Source: Bacteroidota bacterium
GTDB lineage: Bacteria; Bacteroidota; Ignavibacteria; SZUA-365
Length of the DNA: 14,981 nucleotides
Direction of reading: 5' to 3'
Assembly (NCBI GenBank): GCA_023432805.1
Contig: JAEYUG010000074.1
Location: forward strand, 1 to 14,981
The notes under the pieces are model-generated. The model was not told the origin of the DNA. It saw only the letters and a list, made by a program, of their open reading frames with translations, and searched no databases. The position numbers and the translations under genes are program-made. Positions 6,754-14,793 of the stretch are shown here, piece after piece (the first letter of the stretch is position 1; every line of letters starts with the position of its first letter).

Positions 6754-9249
6754 TCATTGGAGGAGGAGGAGTTTGTGCACTGTGCGATGCGTGCCGCTCG
6801 TGATGGCGCCGTAGTAGATGCCGGCAGGAAGTCCCTCGGCAGTGAACGGAACTGTGTGCGTTCCTGCGGTGCGATGCGCATCGACGAGGGTGCGAACCAG
6901 GCGACCCTGTGAGTCGTGGATGGTCAGACTGACAATGCCGGCAACAGGGATGTCATATTCGATCTCCGTGCGTACTCGGAAGGGATTCGGGTGATTGCGC
7001 AGGTGCATTGCGCTGCGCCGATCCGGGTAACCATCGGGCGTGCCCGCAGATGTGACACCTGTCAGGTCGAAGATCGCGAGAAATCCGTCCGTCACACCTC
7101 GACGATCAGTCTGCAAGGCATTTCCGACAATGGGCATATCAGTGGAATAGGTAAAGCCATGCACATACACTTTTTGCTCATATTCACTCGCAAGGTTTGT
7201 AGCGTCATGCATCTCTCCACCATAGTACGTTCCGTACAGCAGGGTTGTCATATCACGAGCGAGCACGCCCACGAAGACATCGTACCCCCCGGCCGATCCG
7301 TTTGCATCCACGCCACGGAGCGGGAGGTCATCAGAATTCGTTCTCACAACGATCGCGATGCGCGCAGGATCCAACTTAAACAGAGAGATTCCGTACTCGC
7401 TCCTGCTGCCTCCGAGATACGTCGCAGCGATGCGTTCCTGCGATCGAAGGCGGAATGAACAGAGATAAAGATCCTCGCCGTTCTTGTCCGGCTCGCGTTT
7501 CTCAGGCTGCAACGCACCGGGGGTAACTGGCAGGTCACTCGATTCCGTTGTACAGAACAAGGTGGCCGTGCTGTCTTCATCGAACAGAACATCTTCGACG
7601 AATTCATAGCCATTACCGCCGAGCCGTGTGCCATACGTCATCTTCCCACCCGTCGCATCCAGCATCACAAGGAAACCGTCCTCATATCTTCCGATCGACC
7701 GTTGATATGCATCCACCGTGATCGGGAAGTTCATCGAACGTGTCATGCCCGTCACACAGATATCGCCCGATGGCGTCAGCACAAGCTTGTAGCCCTCGTC
7801 ATAGTCCGCACCGCCAATGAAGGTGCTGAATACGAGCGCAGAGCAATCGGCACGGAGCTTTGTGACGAACACATCGTCTTCCCCACCGCCATACTGACGC
7901 TGGAATGCACCCGCCGTCGTGGGAAAGTTCCGTGAATCGGTCAGCCCGGTGACATACACGTACCCGCTGTCATCAACCGTCATCCCGAAGAGAGCTTCGT
8001 ATCTGCTGCCACCGAGATAGGTCGATGATAGAAGACTCTTGCATGTGCTGTCAAATACTGCAACAAAAAAATCCTGATCTCCGGCATTGTTACCTGCCCA
8101 TGGCGATCCAGCCATTGGCAGATTGCTTGACTGCGTAATACCCGCGATCACTATACGTCCGACTCGATCCGTATCCACGCGAATAATGGAGTCATACCCA
8201 TTACCACCATAATATGTAGATGATAGGATGACACCTGTTTCGGGATGAAACACCGTTATGAATGCATCATCGCTTCCACCTAGGGTATCGCTGTATGCAC
8301 CTAGAGTGCAAGGGAAATCGCTGGACGAGGTCGCGCCCGCCGCCACGACCACTCCATCATCTCGCAGTGCGATGTTGACTATACCATCAGCACCGTTCCC
8401 TCCGAGCAGCGTGCTGTACACCGGGTCAATAACAAGCGGTAGGCAGTCATCATACGAGCCGAGTTCGTATCCCACGGTATTCAGGTCGAGAAGCACATAT
8501 CGCGCAGCACAGCTTTGCAGGCCGTTTATTGTCCACTGATAGGCAAACGGCCGTTGTTCCCGGACTTCCGTTGCTCCTGCGTGTATCACGAGGTCACCCG
8601 CCGGATCGATGACCAGCGAATCCACCCCATCATACTGCAGTCGGATGCTGCGCCAGTCCGCCGCCGGGGCGACGATGTATTCGCTCTTCAAATGACCGTC
8701 CACACCGGTGTAGGACAAATCGATCCCAGGGTACAATGCTGCATACCGAAGCCGTCGATACGATCGAACATCCGTGTACCATTGGTCCGGATCATTCCCG
8801 ACGAGATAGGTGCTCGTCATCTCTGCTTCATCGCTGGCACGCAAGGCATTGCAGGACCGGGCACCAAGATGGCGAAGCGTGACGACCCGCCTCTGCATTG
8901 GTTGGGTCGGAGCAACGCGTTCCACCTTGCGTGTTCGATGCATGCCAGCGAATGATATGGACCTCGTAGCTCCCGCCCCAGGCGTGTCCGGCAGGGGTTC
9001 CAGCAGTGTCAATACGATCTCATCATCACCGAACCCGATCATCCCCTGTGCATGACGTGCCGCAAAGCGGATCTCCGACCGATACTGGCCGACATTTTCC
9101 GTGAAGAGCAGCGGCCGCCCGGCACGCTGCAACCGTTGCACGAGCAGTTGATCCGGAACTCCCGATGCCTCCTGCATGGGCTGTGGTACATGCCCATCAC
9201 AGGAGGCCATCAGGAACGTGATGCACGGTATCAACAGTGTGCGAAGCAT
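6754..9249 (-). CDS. SBBP beta-propeller surface protein with DUF7948-like domain and T9SS tail, paralog 1
   Basis: The product has 831 residues. An N-terminal hydrophobic segment MLRTLLIPCITFLMASC ends in a lipobox-like LMASC with Cys17. Residues about 47-275 (LLFTENVGQYRSEIRF to LPLVIDP) resemble the DUF7948 domain that precedes SBBP repeats. Seven repeats follow, marked by STLLGG, STYYGG, STYLGG, STFIGG, GTRLGG, ATYLGG and GTYYGG near 279, 344, 409, 475, 540, 609 and 673. Spacing is about 65 residues, as expected for a seven-bladed propeller. Residues 748-831 (HPNPFRVRTEIEYDIP to HKLLLLQ) are a T9SS type A sorting domain. The start at 9249 lies 25 bases after the stop of the upstream paralog, with no Shine-Dalgarno, suggesting read-through transcription. 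Molecular role is unknown; adhesion or structural surface display is plausible. Confidence 0.85.
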   Translation of the reverse strand: MLRTLLIPCITFLMASCDGHVPQPMQEASGVPDQLLVQRLQRAGRPLLFTENVGQYRSEIRFAARHAQGMIGFGDDEIVLTLLEPLPDTPGAGATRSISFAGMHRTRKVERVAPTQPMQRRVVTLRHLGARSCNALRASDEAEMTSTYLVGNDPDQWYTDVRSYRRLRYAALYPGIDLSYTGVDGHLKSEYIVAPAADWRSIRLQYDGVDSLVIDPAGDLVIHAGATEVREQRPFAYQWTINGLQSCAARYVLLDLNTVGYELGSYDDCLPLVIDPVYSTLLGGNGADGIVNIALRDDGVVVAAGATSSSDFPCTLGAYSDTLGGSDDAFITVFHPETGVILSSTYYGGNGYDSIIRVDTDRVGRIVIAGITQSSNLPMAGSPWAGNNAGDQDFFVAVFDSTCKSLLSSTYLGGSRYEALFGMTVDDSGYVYVTGLTDSRNFPTTAGAFQRQYGGGEDDVFVTKLRADCSALVFSTFIGGADYDEGYKLVLTPSGDICVTGMTRSMNFPITVDAYQRSIGRYEDGFLVMLDATGGKMTYGTRLGGNGYEFVEDVLFDEDSTATLFCTTESSDLPVTPGALQPEKREPDKNGEDLYLCSFRLRSQERIAATYLGGSRSEYGISLFKLDPARIAIVVRTNSDDLPLRGVDANGSAGGYDVFVGVLARDMTTLLYGTYYGGEMHDATNLASEYEQKVYVHGFTYSTDMPIVGNALQTDRRGVTDGFLAIFDLTGVTSAGTPDGYPDRRSAMHLRNHPNPFRVRTEIEYDIPVAGIVSLTIHDSQGRLVRTLVDAHRTAGTHTVPFTAEGLPAGIYYGAITSGTHRTVHKLLLLQ

Positions 9250-11773
9250 GGCGGCCGAATGAGGCGCGGGGCGGTCATTGGAGGAGGAGGAGTTTGTGCA
9301 CTGTGCGATGCACGCCGCTCGTGATGGCGCCATAGTAGATGCCGGCAGGAAATCCCTCGGCAGTGAACGGAACTGTGTGTGTTCCTGCGGTACGATGTGC
9401 ATAGACGAGGGTGCGAACTAGGCGACCCTGTGAGTCGTGGATGGTCAGGCTGACAATGCCGGCAACAGGGATGTCATATTCGATCTCCGTGCGTACTCGG
9501 AAGGGATTCGGGTGATTGCGCAGGTGCATTGCGCTGCGCCGATCCGGGTAACCATCGGCCGTGCCCGCAGATGTGACACCTGTCAGGTCGAAGATCGCGA
9601 GAAATCCATCGGTTGCACCCCGACGATCGGTTTGCACAGCCTTCCCGACGATAGGCAGGTCGGGGGAGAGAGTAAAACCAACCACACTCACAATTTGGCC
9701 GGATTCATAAGCGAGGTTGACATAATCATCGCCACCACCGCCATAGTACGTGCCATACGACATAGTCTTCATATCACGTGAAAGCACACCCACGAAGACA
9801 TCATGTCCACCGGACGAACCGATTGCATCCTTACCACGGATCGGGATGTCATCCGAATTCGATGTCGCAACTATAGCAATATGCGCTAGATCCAATGCAA
9901 ACAGGGAGATTGCCTGATCACTCTTCCTACCGCCTAGGTACGTCGCGGCGATGCGTTCCTGCGATCGGAGGCGGAATGAACACAAGTATGCATCTGTGTA
10001 GAGGTTATCATAACGATTGCGCATTTCCGACTGGTAGGCACCGGGAGTGACCGGCAGATCACCTGATGCAGTCGTGCAGAGCAGGGTGACAGTGCTGTCT
10101 TCATCGAACAGAACATCCTCGACGAACTCATGACCATTGCCACCGAGACGAGTACCATAGAGCATCCTCCCACCTGTCGCATCCAGTATCACAAAACATC
10201 CGTCCTCGTATCTTCCGATCGACCGTTGATATGCATCCGCCGTGATCGGGAAGTTCGTCGAAAGAGTCATGCCCGTCACACAGATGTCGCCCGACGGCGT
10301 CAGCACGAGCTTGTAGCCCTCGTCATAGTCCGCACCGCCAATGAAGGTGCTGAATACGAGCGCAGAGCAATCGGCACTGAGCTTCGTGACAAACACATCG
10401 TCCTCACCACCTCCATACTGACGCTGAAACGCACCCGCAGTCGTGGGAAAGTTCCGTGAATCGGTCAGTCCGGTGACGTACACGTAGCCGCTGTCATCAA
10501 CCATCATTCCGAAGAGAGCGTCGAATCCAACACCACCGAGATAGGTCGATGATAGAAGCCTCGTGCACGCGATGTCAAATACTGCAACAAAACAATCTTG
10601 ATCTCCGGCATTGTTACCCGCCCATGGCGATCCAACCATTGGGAGATTACTTGACTGCGTAATGCCAGCGGTTACTATACGCCCGAATTTGTCTTCATGC
10701 AAGCGAACAATGGCGTCATACGAATTACCTCCATAATATGTAGAGGATAGGATGACATCTGCAGCGGGATGAAACACCGTGATAAATGTATCCCAACTCC
10801 CACTCGAGGTGTCGCAATATGCATCCGCCGCCCAAGGAAAATCGCTGGACGAGGTTGTACCCGCAGCCACGACAGTGCCATCATCCCGCTGTACGATGCT
10901 GACGATGCCGTCAGCGCCATTCCCGCCAAGCAGCGTGCTGTACACCGGGTCGAGGACTAGCGGCAGGCGGTCATCATACGATCCGAGTTCGTAACCCACG
11001 GTATGACGATCGAGAAGCACATACCGCACAGCACAGCTTTGGAGGCCGTTCATTGTCCACTGATAGGCAAACGGCCGTTGTTCCCGGACTTCCGTTGCTC
11101 CTGCATGTATCACAAGGTCACCCGCCGGATCGATGACCAGAGAATCCACCCCATCATACTGCAGTCGGATGCTACGCCAGTCCGCCGCCGGGGCGACGAT
11201 GTATTCGCTCTTCAAATGACCGTCCACACCGGTGTAGGACAAATCTATTCCAGGATATAAACCTGCATACCGAAGCCGTCGATACGAACGAACATCCGTG
11301 TACCAGTCATCCGGATCATTCCCGACGAGATAGGTACTCGTCATCTCTGCTTCATCGCTGGCACGCAAGGCACTGCAAGACCGGGCACCAAGATGGCGAA
11401 GCGTGACGACCCGCCTCTGCATTGGTTGGGTCGGAGCAACGCGTTCCACCTTGCGTGTTCGATGCATGCCAGCGAATGATACGGACCTCGTAGCTCCTGC
11501 CCCCGGCGTGTCCGGCAAGGGCTCCAACAGTGTCAATACGATCTCATCATCACCGAACCCGATCATCCCCTGTGCATGACGTGCCGCATAGCGGATCTCC
11601 GACCGATACTGGCCGACATTTTCCGTGAAGAGCAGCGGCCGTCCGGCACGCTGCAACCGTTGCATGAGCAGTTGATCCGGGACTCCCGATGTCTCCTGCA
11701 TGGGCTGTGGTACATGCCCATGACAGGAGGCCATCAGGAACGTGATGCACGGTATCAACAGTGTGCGTATCGC
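6754..11773. repeat. Tandem gene duplication, unit about 2.52 kb
   Basis: Segments 6754-9249 and 9275-11773 are copies of one gene. The offset is 2521 bases at the 3' ends and 2524 at the 5' ends, so a net difference of one codon exists. The codon difference lies near 7490/10013, where one blade has an extra residue. Similarity stops sharply at the second codon of paralog 1 and about 8-10 bases after the stop codons. Nucleotide identity over the last 330 bases is about 96 percent by hand count, while parts of the middle are much more diverged. Confidence 0.9.
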
Positions 11774-11800
11774 CTTGTGTGCCTTCACGAGACACTCCAT
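9275..11800 (-). CDS. SBBP beta-propeller surface protein with DUF7948-like domain and T9SS tail, paralog 2
   Basis: This 841-residue protein has the same architecture as its downstream neighbour: hydrophobic leader with LMASC (Cys26), DUF7948-like domain, seven SBBP blades and a T9SS tail at 758-841. The ATG at 11800 is supported by a GAGGTG six bases upstream. The position equal to the start of paralog 1 is Ala10 here, so the copies have different N-termini (MECLVKAHKAIRTLL against MLRTLL). By hand alignment the N-terminal domain and sorting tail are about 95 percent identical to the paralog, but blades 1, 2, 6 and 7 are only about 67-77 percent. The gene starts 32 bases after the upstream protease-like gene and the three probably form one operon. 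Blade sequences may define a binding surface; no enzymatic motif is seen. Confidence 0.86.
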   Translation of the reverse strand: MECLVKAHKAIRTLLIPCITFLMASCHGHVPQPMQETSGVPDQLLMQRLQRAGRPLLFTENVGQYRSEIRYAARHAQGMIGFGDDEIVLTLLEPLPDTPGAGATRSVSFAGMHRTRKVERVAPTQPMQRRVVTLRHLGARSCSALRASDEAEMTSTYLVGNDPDDWYTDVRSYRRLRYAGLYPGIDLSYTGVDGHLKSEYIVAPAADWRSIRLQYDGVDSLVIDPAGDLVIHAGATEVREQRPFAYQWTMNGLQSCAVRYVLLDRHTVGYELGSYDDRLPLVLDPVYSTLLGGNGADGIVSIVQRDDGTVVAAGTTSSSDFPWAADAYCDTSSGSWDTFITVFHPAADVILSSTYYGGNSYDAIVRLHEDKFGRIVTAGITQSSNLPMVGSPWAGNNAGDQDCFVAVFDIACTRLLSSTYLGGVGFDALFGMMVDDSGYVYVTGLTDSRNFPTTAGAFQRQYGGGEDDVFVTKLSADCSALVFSTFIGGADYDEGYKLVLTPSGDICVTGMTLSTNFPITADAYQRSIGRYEDGCFVILDATGGRMLYGTRLGGNGHEFVEDVLFDEDSTVTLLCTTASGDLPVTPGAYQSEMRNRYDNLYTDAYLCSFRLRSQERIAATYLGGRKSDQAISLFALDLAHIAIVATSNSDDIPIRGKDAIGSSGGHDVFVGVLSRDMKTMSYGTYYGGGGDDYVNLAYESGQIVSVVGFTLSPDLPIVGKAVQTDRRGATDGFLAIFDLTGVTSAGTADGYPDRRSAMHLRNHPNPFRVRTEIEYDIPVAGIVSLTIHDSQGRLVRTLVYAHRTAGTHTVPFTAEGFPAGIYYGAITSGVHRTVHKLLLLQ

Positions 11801-11806
11801 GCATCA

Positions 11807-11812
11807 CACCTC
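11807..11812 (-). promoter_or_regulatory. Shine-Dalgarno-like GAGGTG for paralog 2
   Basis: GAGGTG on the minus strand is followed by six bases and then the ATG at 11800. It supports this start over the GTG four codons downstream. Clear Shine-Dalgarno sequences are otherwise scarce in this window. Confidence 0.45.
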
Positions 11813-11832
11813 GATCCATTCATGTCGGGATC

Positions 11833-14787
11833 CTACTTCACAACCGTGAGTCGGCCAACGCTGCGTGCGTTTCCATGATCCAGAATAACCAGGTAGGAGC
11901 CTGCGCGGAGTGCACCTGTGTCAAGGTGATAGGTTGCAGGACCAGGGCGCAGCGAGACGATATCCGCAGCATGCACGCAGCGGCCAAGATAGTCGAAGAT
12001 GCGGAGACGTCCACCACCTGCATCTTCAGCGTCGTAGGTAATTGCAGCCTCCGTGCGCACCGGCTGCGGTGACACCGACAGACCGCCCGACAGTACACCG
12101 GTGGCAGTAATCTGATTCCGTACTGCCGCCTTGCTCACTGTATCGTCAACCCCATAATTGTTCACCAGTATTGCCATGGCACTCGTCGGCGCGTCGAAGA
12201 CTCCCTGACGCACTTCAAGATTGACCGTCACCAGGGCTGAGGGATAGAGGGAAGGCGGGAGTTCCAGCCCGAGGGTGAATGCCGTATCAAGACAGGCGGC
12301 AGGAATGCGGGCTACAGTACTGCTGCCCACCTCCAGTGACGACAGCACATCGAACAGATGCGCGACAACCTCCACCGTGTCCTGGTTCAGATTCGCCGCT
12401 GTACGCATGAGACGAAGATCCCATGTAATTGCCGAATACCTGTCCAGAAGGACTGCCGTGGTCATGGAATGGTCATGCACATACGTTGACGTGATGCCAT
12501 ACGGATCGGGTCCTGCGATATCGAACACTTCAGGGTCTCCCTGCATGTGCACGACACGTGGCTGTTCAGCATGCACCGCGCCGACGAAGGCGCCCGACGG
12601 GATATCCCGGTAGAGATACTCGACGGTGCGCTCCCCTTCCCACCTGATGGTGCCGGGACCGAGATCATCGGCCATGAGTTGTCCTAGCAGCCGATAAGGA
12701 CTTTCCTCACCACGAGTGACCACCATTCTGACATTGCCATCCTTCGCCTCGATGACCGGTCCCATCGTGGTCAGCGTACTCAGCGAACTCTCCCGGCCGT
12801 TGGGCGGCCATTCGTAAAAGCCGCTGAGTGGATTTTTCCGATAGACATTCATGTACATGCGTGCACCTGGATTCTCATCTGTTGTCGTCCATATCATCGC
12901 AGCCGCTTGCTCCAAACCAAGGGTCGGAACCGCGGCGATCGCCGGGCTGGTATTCACTTCGAGACGATCATACTTTCTATTGATGAAAGTAGCGACTTGA
13001 CTGATTCCAGAGCTACTGAGATCCAGAGACACAGTTGCAGTCTTCTGATGCGCTATGGGAGTGCCCATAAATGGTTCGACCTTTGATGCAATCCAGGCAA
13101 TATGCGCGACATCACCGCTCACCGATATCGTCGGGCTGTGATGTGCGGAAAGAGCCTCCCACTGGTTCGTGAGGTTCTCCACAGCGCCACCATCCTTCCT
13201 GATAAACAGATCCGGCAGGCCAGTTGCGGGATCGAGATCTCGGAATACCAGCACCTCATGATCCTGCGACATTCCGATCGATGGATGGGAGGCCGCGGGG
13301 GTACTCCCCGGTATCAGCGCCGGGGCACTCCAGGTCGCTCCATTATCTGTACTGAGGCATTCCATGAGGCCATTGTCACTCGCGAAGACAATCTTGGCTG
13401 CCGTGTTCCCAGTAACAGGATCGACGAATCCGTAACTGATTGCAGGAAGGAGTTCCCCCGTGGCACACGCGATGGGGGTGGTTGCCAGATCTATCGGGGT
13501 TTGACCCGGAAAAGCACCCTTGACACGATACAACCCACCTTGCACGGACTCCTGCCAGACGACGAAGAAATTGTCATCTGAGGCATGCAGCGATGCAACA
13601 GCTGGTGCTTTTGCCGCTGTTGCAACCGGTTCGAACGACGTTCCCGACCAGAGCGCGACATCATTCATGACATACGCGTCACGCCACGTATTCCCAAAAT
13701 CTGTTGAGACATGCAGAAGAATCTGCGATTCGGTCTGCGATGCACCCATGTTCGAACACTCCACCAGTGCACAGGAATTCGGAGTGAACACGAGCTTCTT
13801 CTGGTTGTTGTACTGCGTCGCATTGAACGAATTCGTATGAGGCTGATCGATCGCAATCATTGGAATGGTGTTGACATCCGTCGCTGTGGAGTAATCACCG
13901 AACTTGAGCGTGATGGCCCTGTTACGCTTCTCGATTTGTGGCGTTGATGGATCCGCACGGAAGGCGGCACCATCCATTCCACCCAGCACATGCTTCGACC
14001 AGACACTCAGTTCCTGTTCCTCATTGAAGAACGAAGAGGATGTCGCAGCCGTCGGACTGAATTTCACCTTGTACTCGCCGTCCGCTTCGACCAGGGTGAG
14101 ACCACCTCTGCCCCCATCAATGAGACGATGGTCGTATTCCCATACGAGGAAGCCGCTTGTGGGGAGGTTGTGGTCAAGATCATAGGCCCGCCTGTTTTCC
14201 ACGATGAGATAATGCCCAGTGGTCCAATCTGGCTGTGCGGGCGACCACGGCACATCGATCGGAATGACCGCAACCCTGGGTGCACAGCCATTATACGCTT
14301 TCTCGACGACGGGGAGTGCATAGTTGTCATAGACGCCTGCAGAAAGAATGGAATAATCAAGCCATCCAAGCTGCAACTTGGCCCAGGGGTCCAGATGCCT
14401 TGCCGTAGATCCGGGGACGTCCCTTGAGTACATCGCAGAGAGATCAACCCACTGACCTTGGTTTGCATACCCGTAGTCACCGATTACGGTGTTTCCAAGT
14501 ATCAGGCCACTCCCTGCATGAACAAATTCATGCACGATCCCTCCCAGATCGTAATTGAGCGGTGCATTGCTGAAGTGGTCATATGATTCGGTCTCCCACG
14601 TTTCATTGGTGTGGTTTTGTCTCGTCTTTTCGGGAATGATGACACCAATCGGCGTCTGCAATGAATACGTGATGAAATTCGAGCCATAGTTGCATCCTGC
14701 ATAAATGATATACACGATGTCGCACGAACTGTAGGGAACCTCTATTAACACGATTTCTTGCCGTCTGAATGATAATGAGTCGATCAC
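11833..14787 (-). CDS. M6-like metalloprotease-related surface protein with Asp-boxes and T9SS tail, N-terminus probably incomplete
   Basis: The open reading frame gives 984 residues from a GTG at 14787. Residues 22-145 resemble the catalytic part of M6 (immune inhibitor A type) peptidases: DIVYIIYAG, HEFVH at 86-90 (an HExxH zinc motif with Glu87), then GDYGY and HLDPWAKLQLGWL (131-143). GHYLIVENR and GFLVWEYDHR (about 191-221) also fit that family. Two sialidase-type Asp-boxes follow, STDFGNTW (361-368) and STDNGATW (479-486), suggesting a beta-propeller middle part. Residues 901-984, ending LTVVK, are a T9SS sorting domain. No signal peptide or propeptide is present, and the residues just after the HExxH lack the usual HExxHxxGxxD/H spacing, so activity is doubtful. 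An in-frame TGA lies three codons upstream of the start. The start is uncertain; this could be a 5'-truncated pseudogene. Confidence 0.7.
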   Translation of the reverse strand: MIDSLSFRRQEIVLIEVPYSSCDIVYIIYAGCNYGSNFITYSLQTPIGVIIPEKTRQNHTNETWETESYDHFSNAPLNYDLGGIVHEFVHAGSGLILGNTVIGDYGYANQGQWVDLSAMYSRDVPGSTARHLDPWAKLQLGWLDYSILSAGVYDNYALPVVEKAYNGCAPRVAVIPIDVPWSPAQPDWTTGHYLIVENRRAYDLDHNLPTSGFLVWEYDHRLIDGGRGGLTLVEADGEYKVKFSPTAATSSSFFNEEQELSVWSKHVLGGMDGAAFRADPSTPQIEKRNRAITLKFGDYSTATDVNTIPMIAIDQPHTNSFNATQYNNQKKLVFTPNSCALVECSNMGASQTESQILLHVSTDFGNTWRDAYVMNDVALWSGTSFEPVATAAKAPAVASLHASDDNFFVVWQESVQGGLYRVKGAFPGQTPIDLATTPIACATGELLPAISYGFVDPVTGNTAAKIVFASDNGLMECLSTDNGATWSAPALIPGSTPAASHPSIGMSQDHEVLVFRDLDPATGLPDLFIRKDGGAVENLTNQWEALSAHHSPTISVSGDVAHIAWIASKVEPFMGTPIAHQKTATVSLDLSSSGISQVATFINRKYDRLEVNTSPAIAAVPTLGLEQAAAMIWTTTDENPGARMYMNVYRKNPLSGFYEWPPNGRESSLSTLTTMGPVIEAKDGNVRMVVTRGEESPYRLLGQLMADDLGPGTIRWEGERTVEYLYRDIPSGAFVGAVHAEQPRVVHMQGDPEVFDIAGPDPYGITSTYVHDHSMTTAVLLDRYSAITWDLRLMRTAANLNQDTVEVVAHLFDVLSSLEVGSSTVARIPAACLDTAFTLGLELPPSLYPSALVTVNLEVRQGVFDAPTSAMAILVNNYGVDDTVSKAAVRNQITATGVLSGGLSVSPQPVRTEAAITYDAEDAGGGRLRIFDYLGRCVHAADIVSLRPGPATYHLDTGALRAGSYLVILDHGNARSVGRLTVVK

Positions 14788-14793
14788 TGAGAC

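Noticed and set aside
5457..6881. 474-codon minus-strand frame opposite guaD
   Set aside because: Same GC-bias effect; guaD on the plus strand has all catalytic motifs.
6757..6912. GGAGGAGGAGGAG followed by ATG on the plus strand, resembling a strong ribosome binding site
   Set aside because: It is the antisense of the Leu-Leu-Leu-Leu end of the T9SS tail, recurs at the same place in paralog 2, and the downstream peptide is short and unrecognisable.
9250..9402. 51-codon upstream extension of paralog 1 from the first ATG in frame
   Set aside because: It overlaps the 3' end of paralog 2 in another frame and would hide the hydrophobic leader; ATG at 9249 gives a proper signal segment.
6754..11773. 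The tandem duplication as a transposon or composite element
   Set aside because: No transposase, terminal inverted repeats or target-site duplications are visible; the units are coding genes with coding ends.
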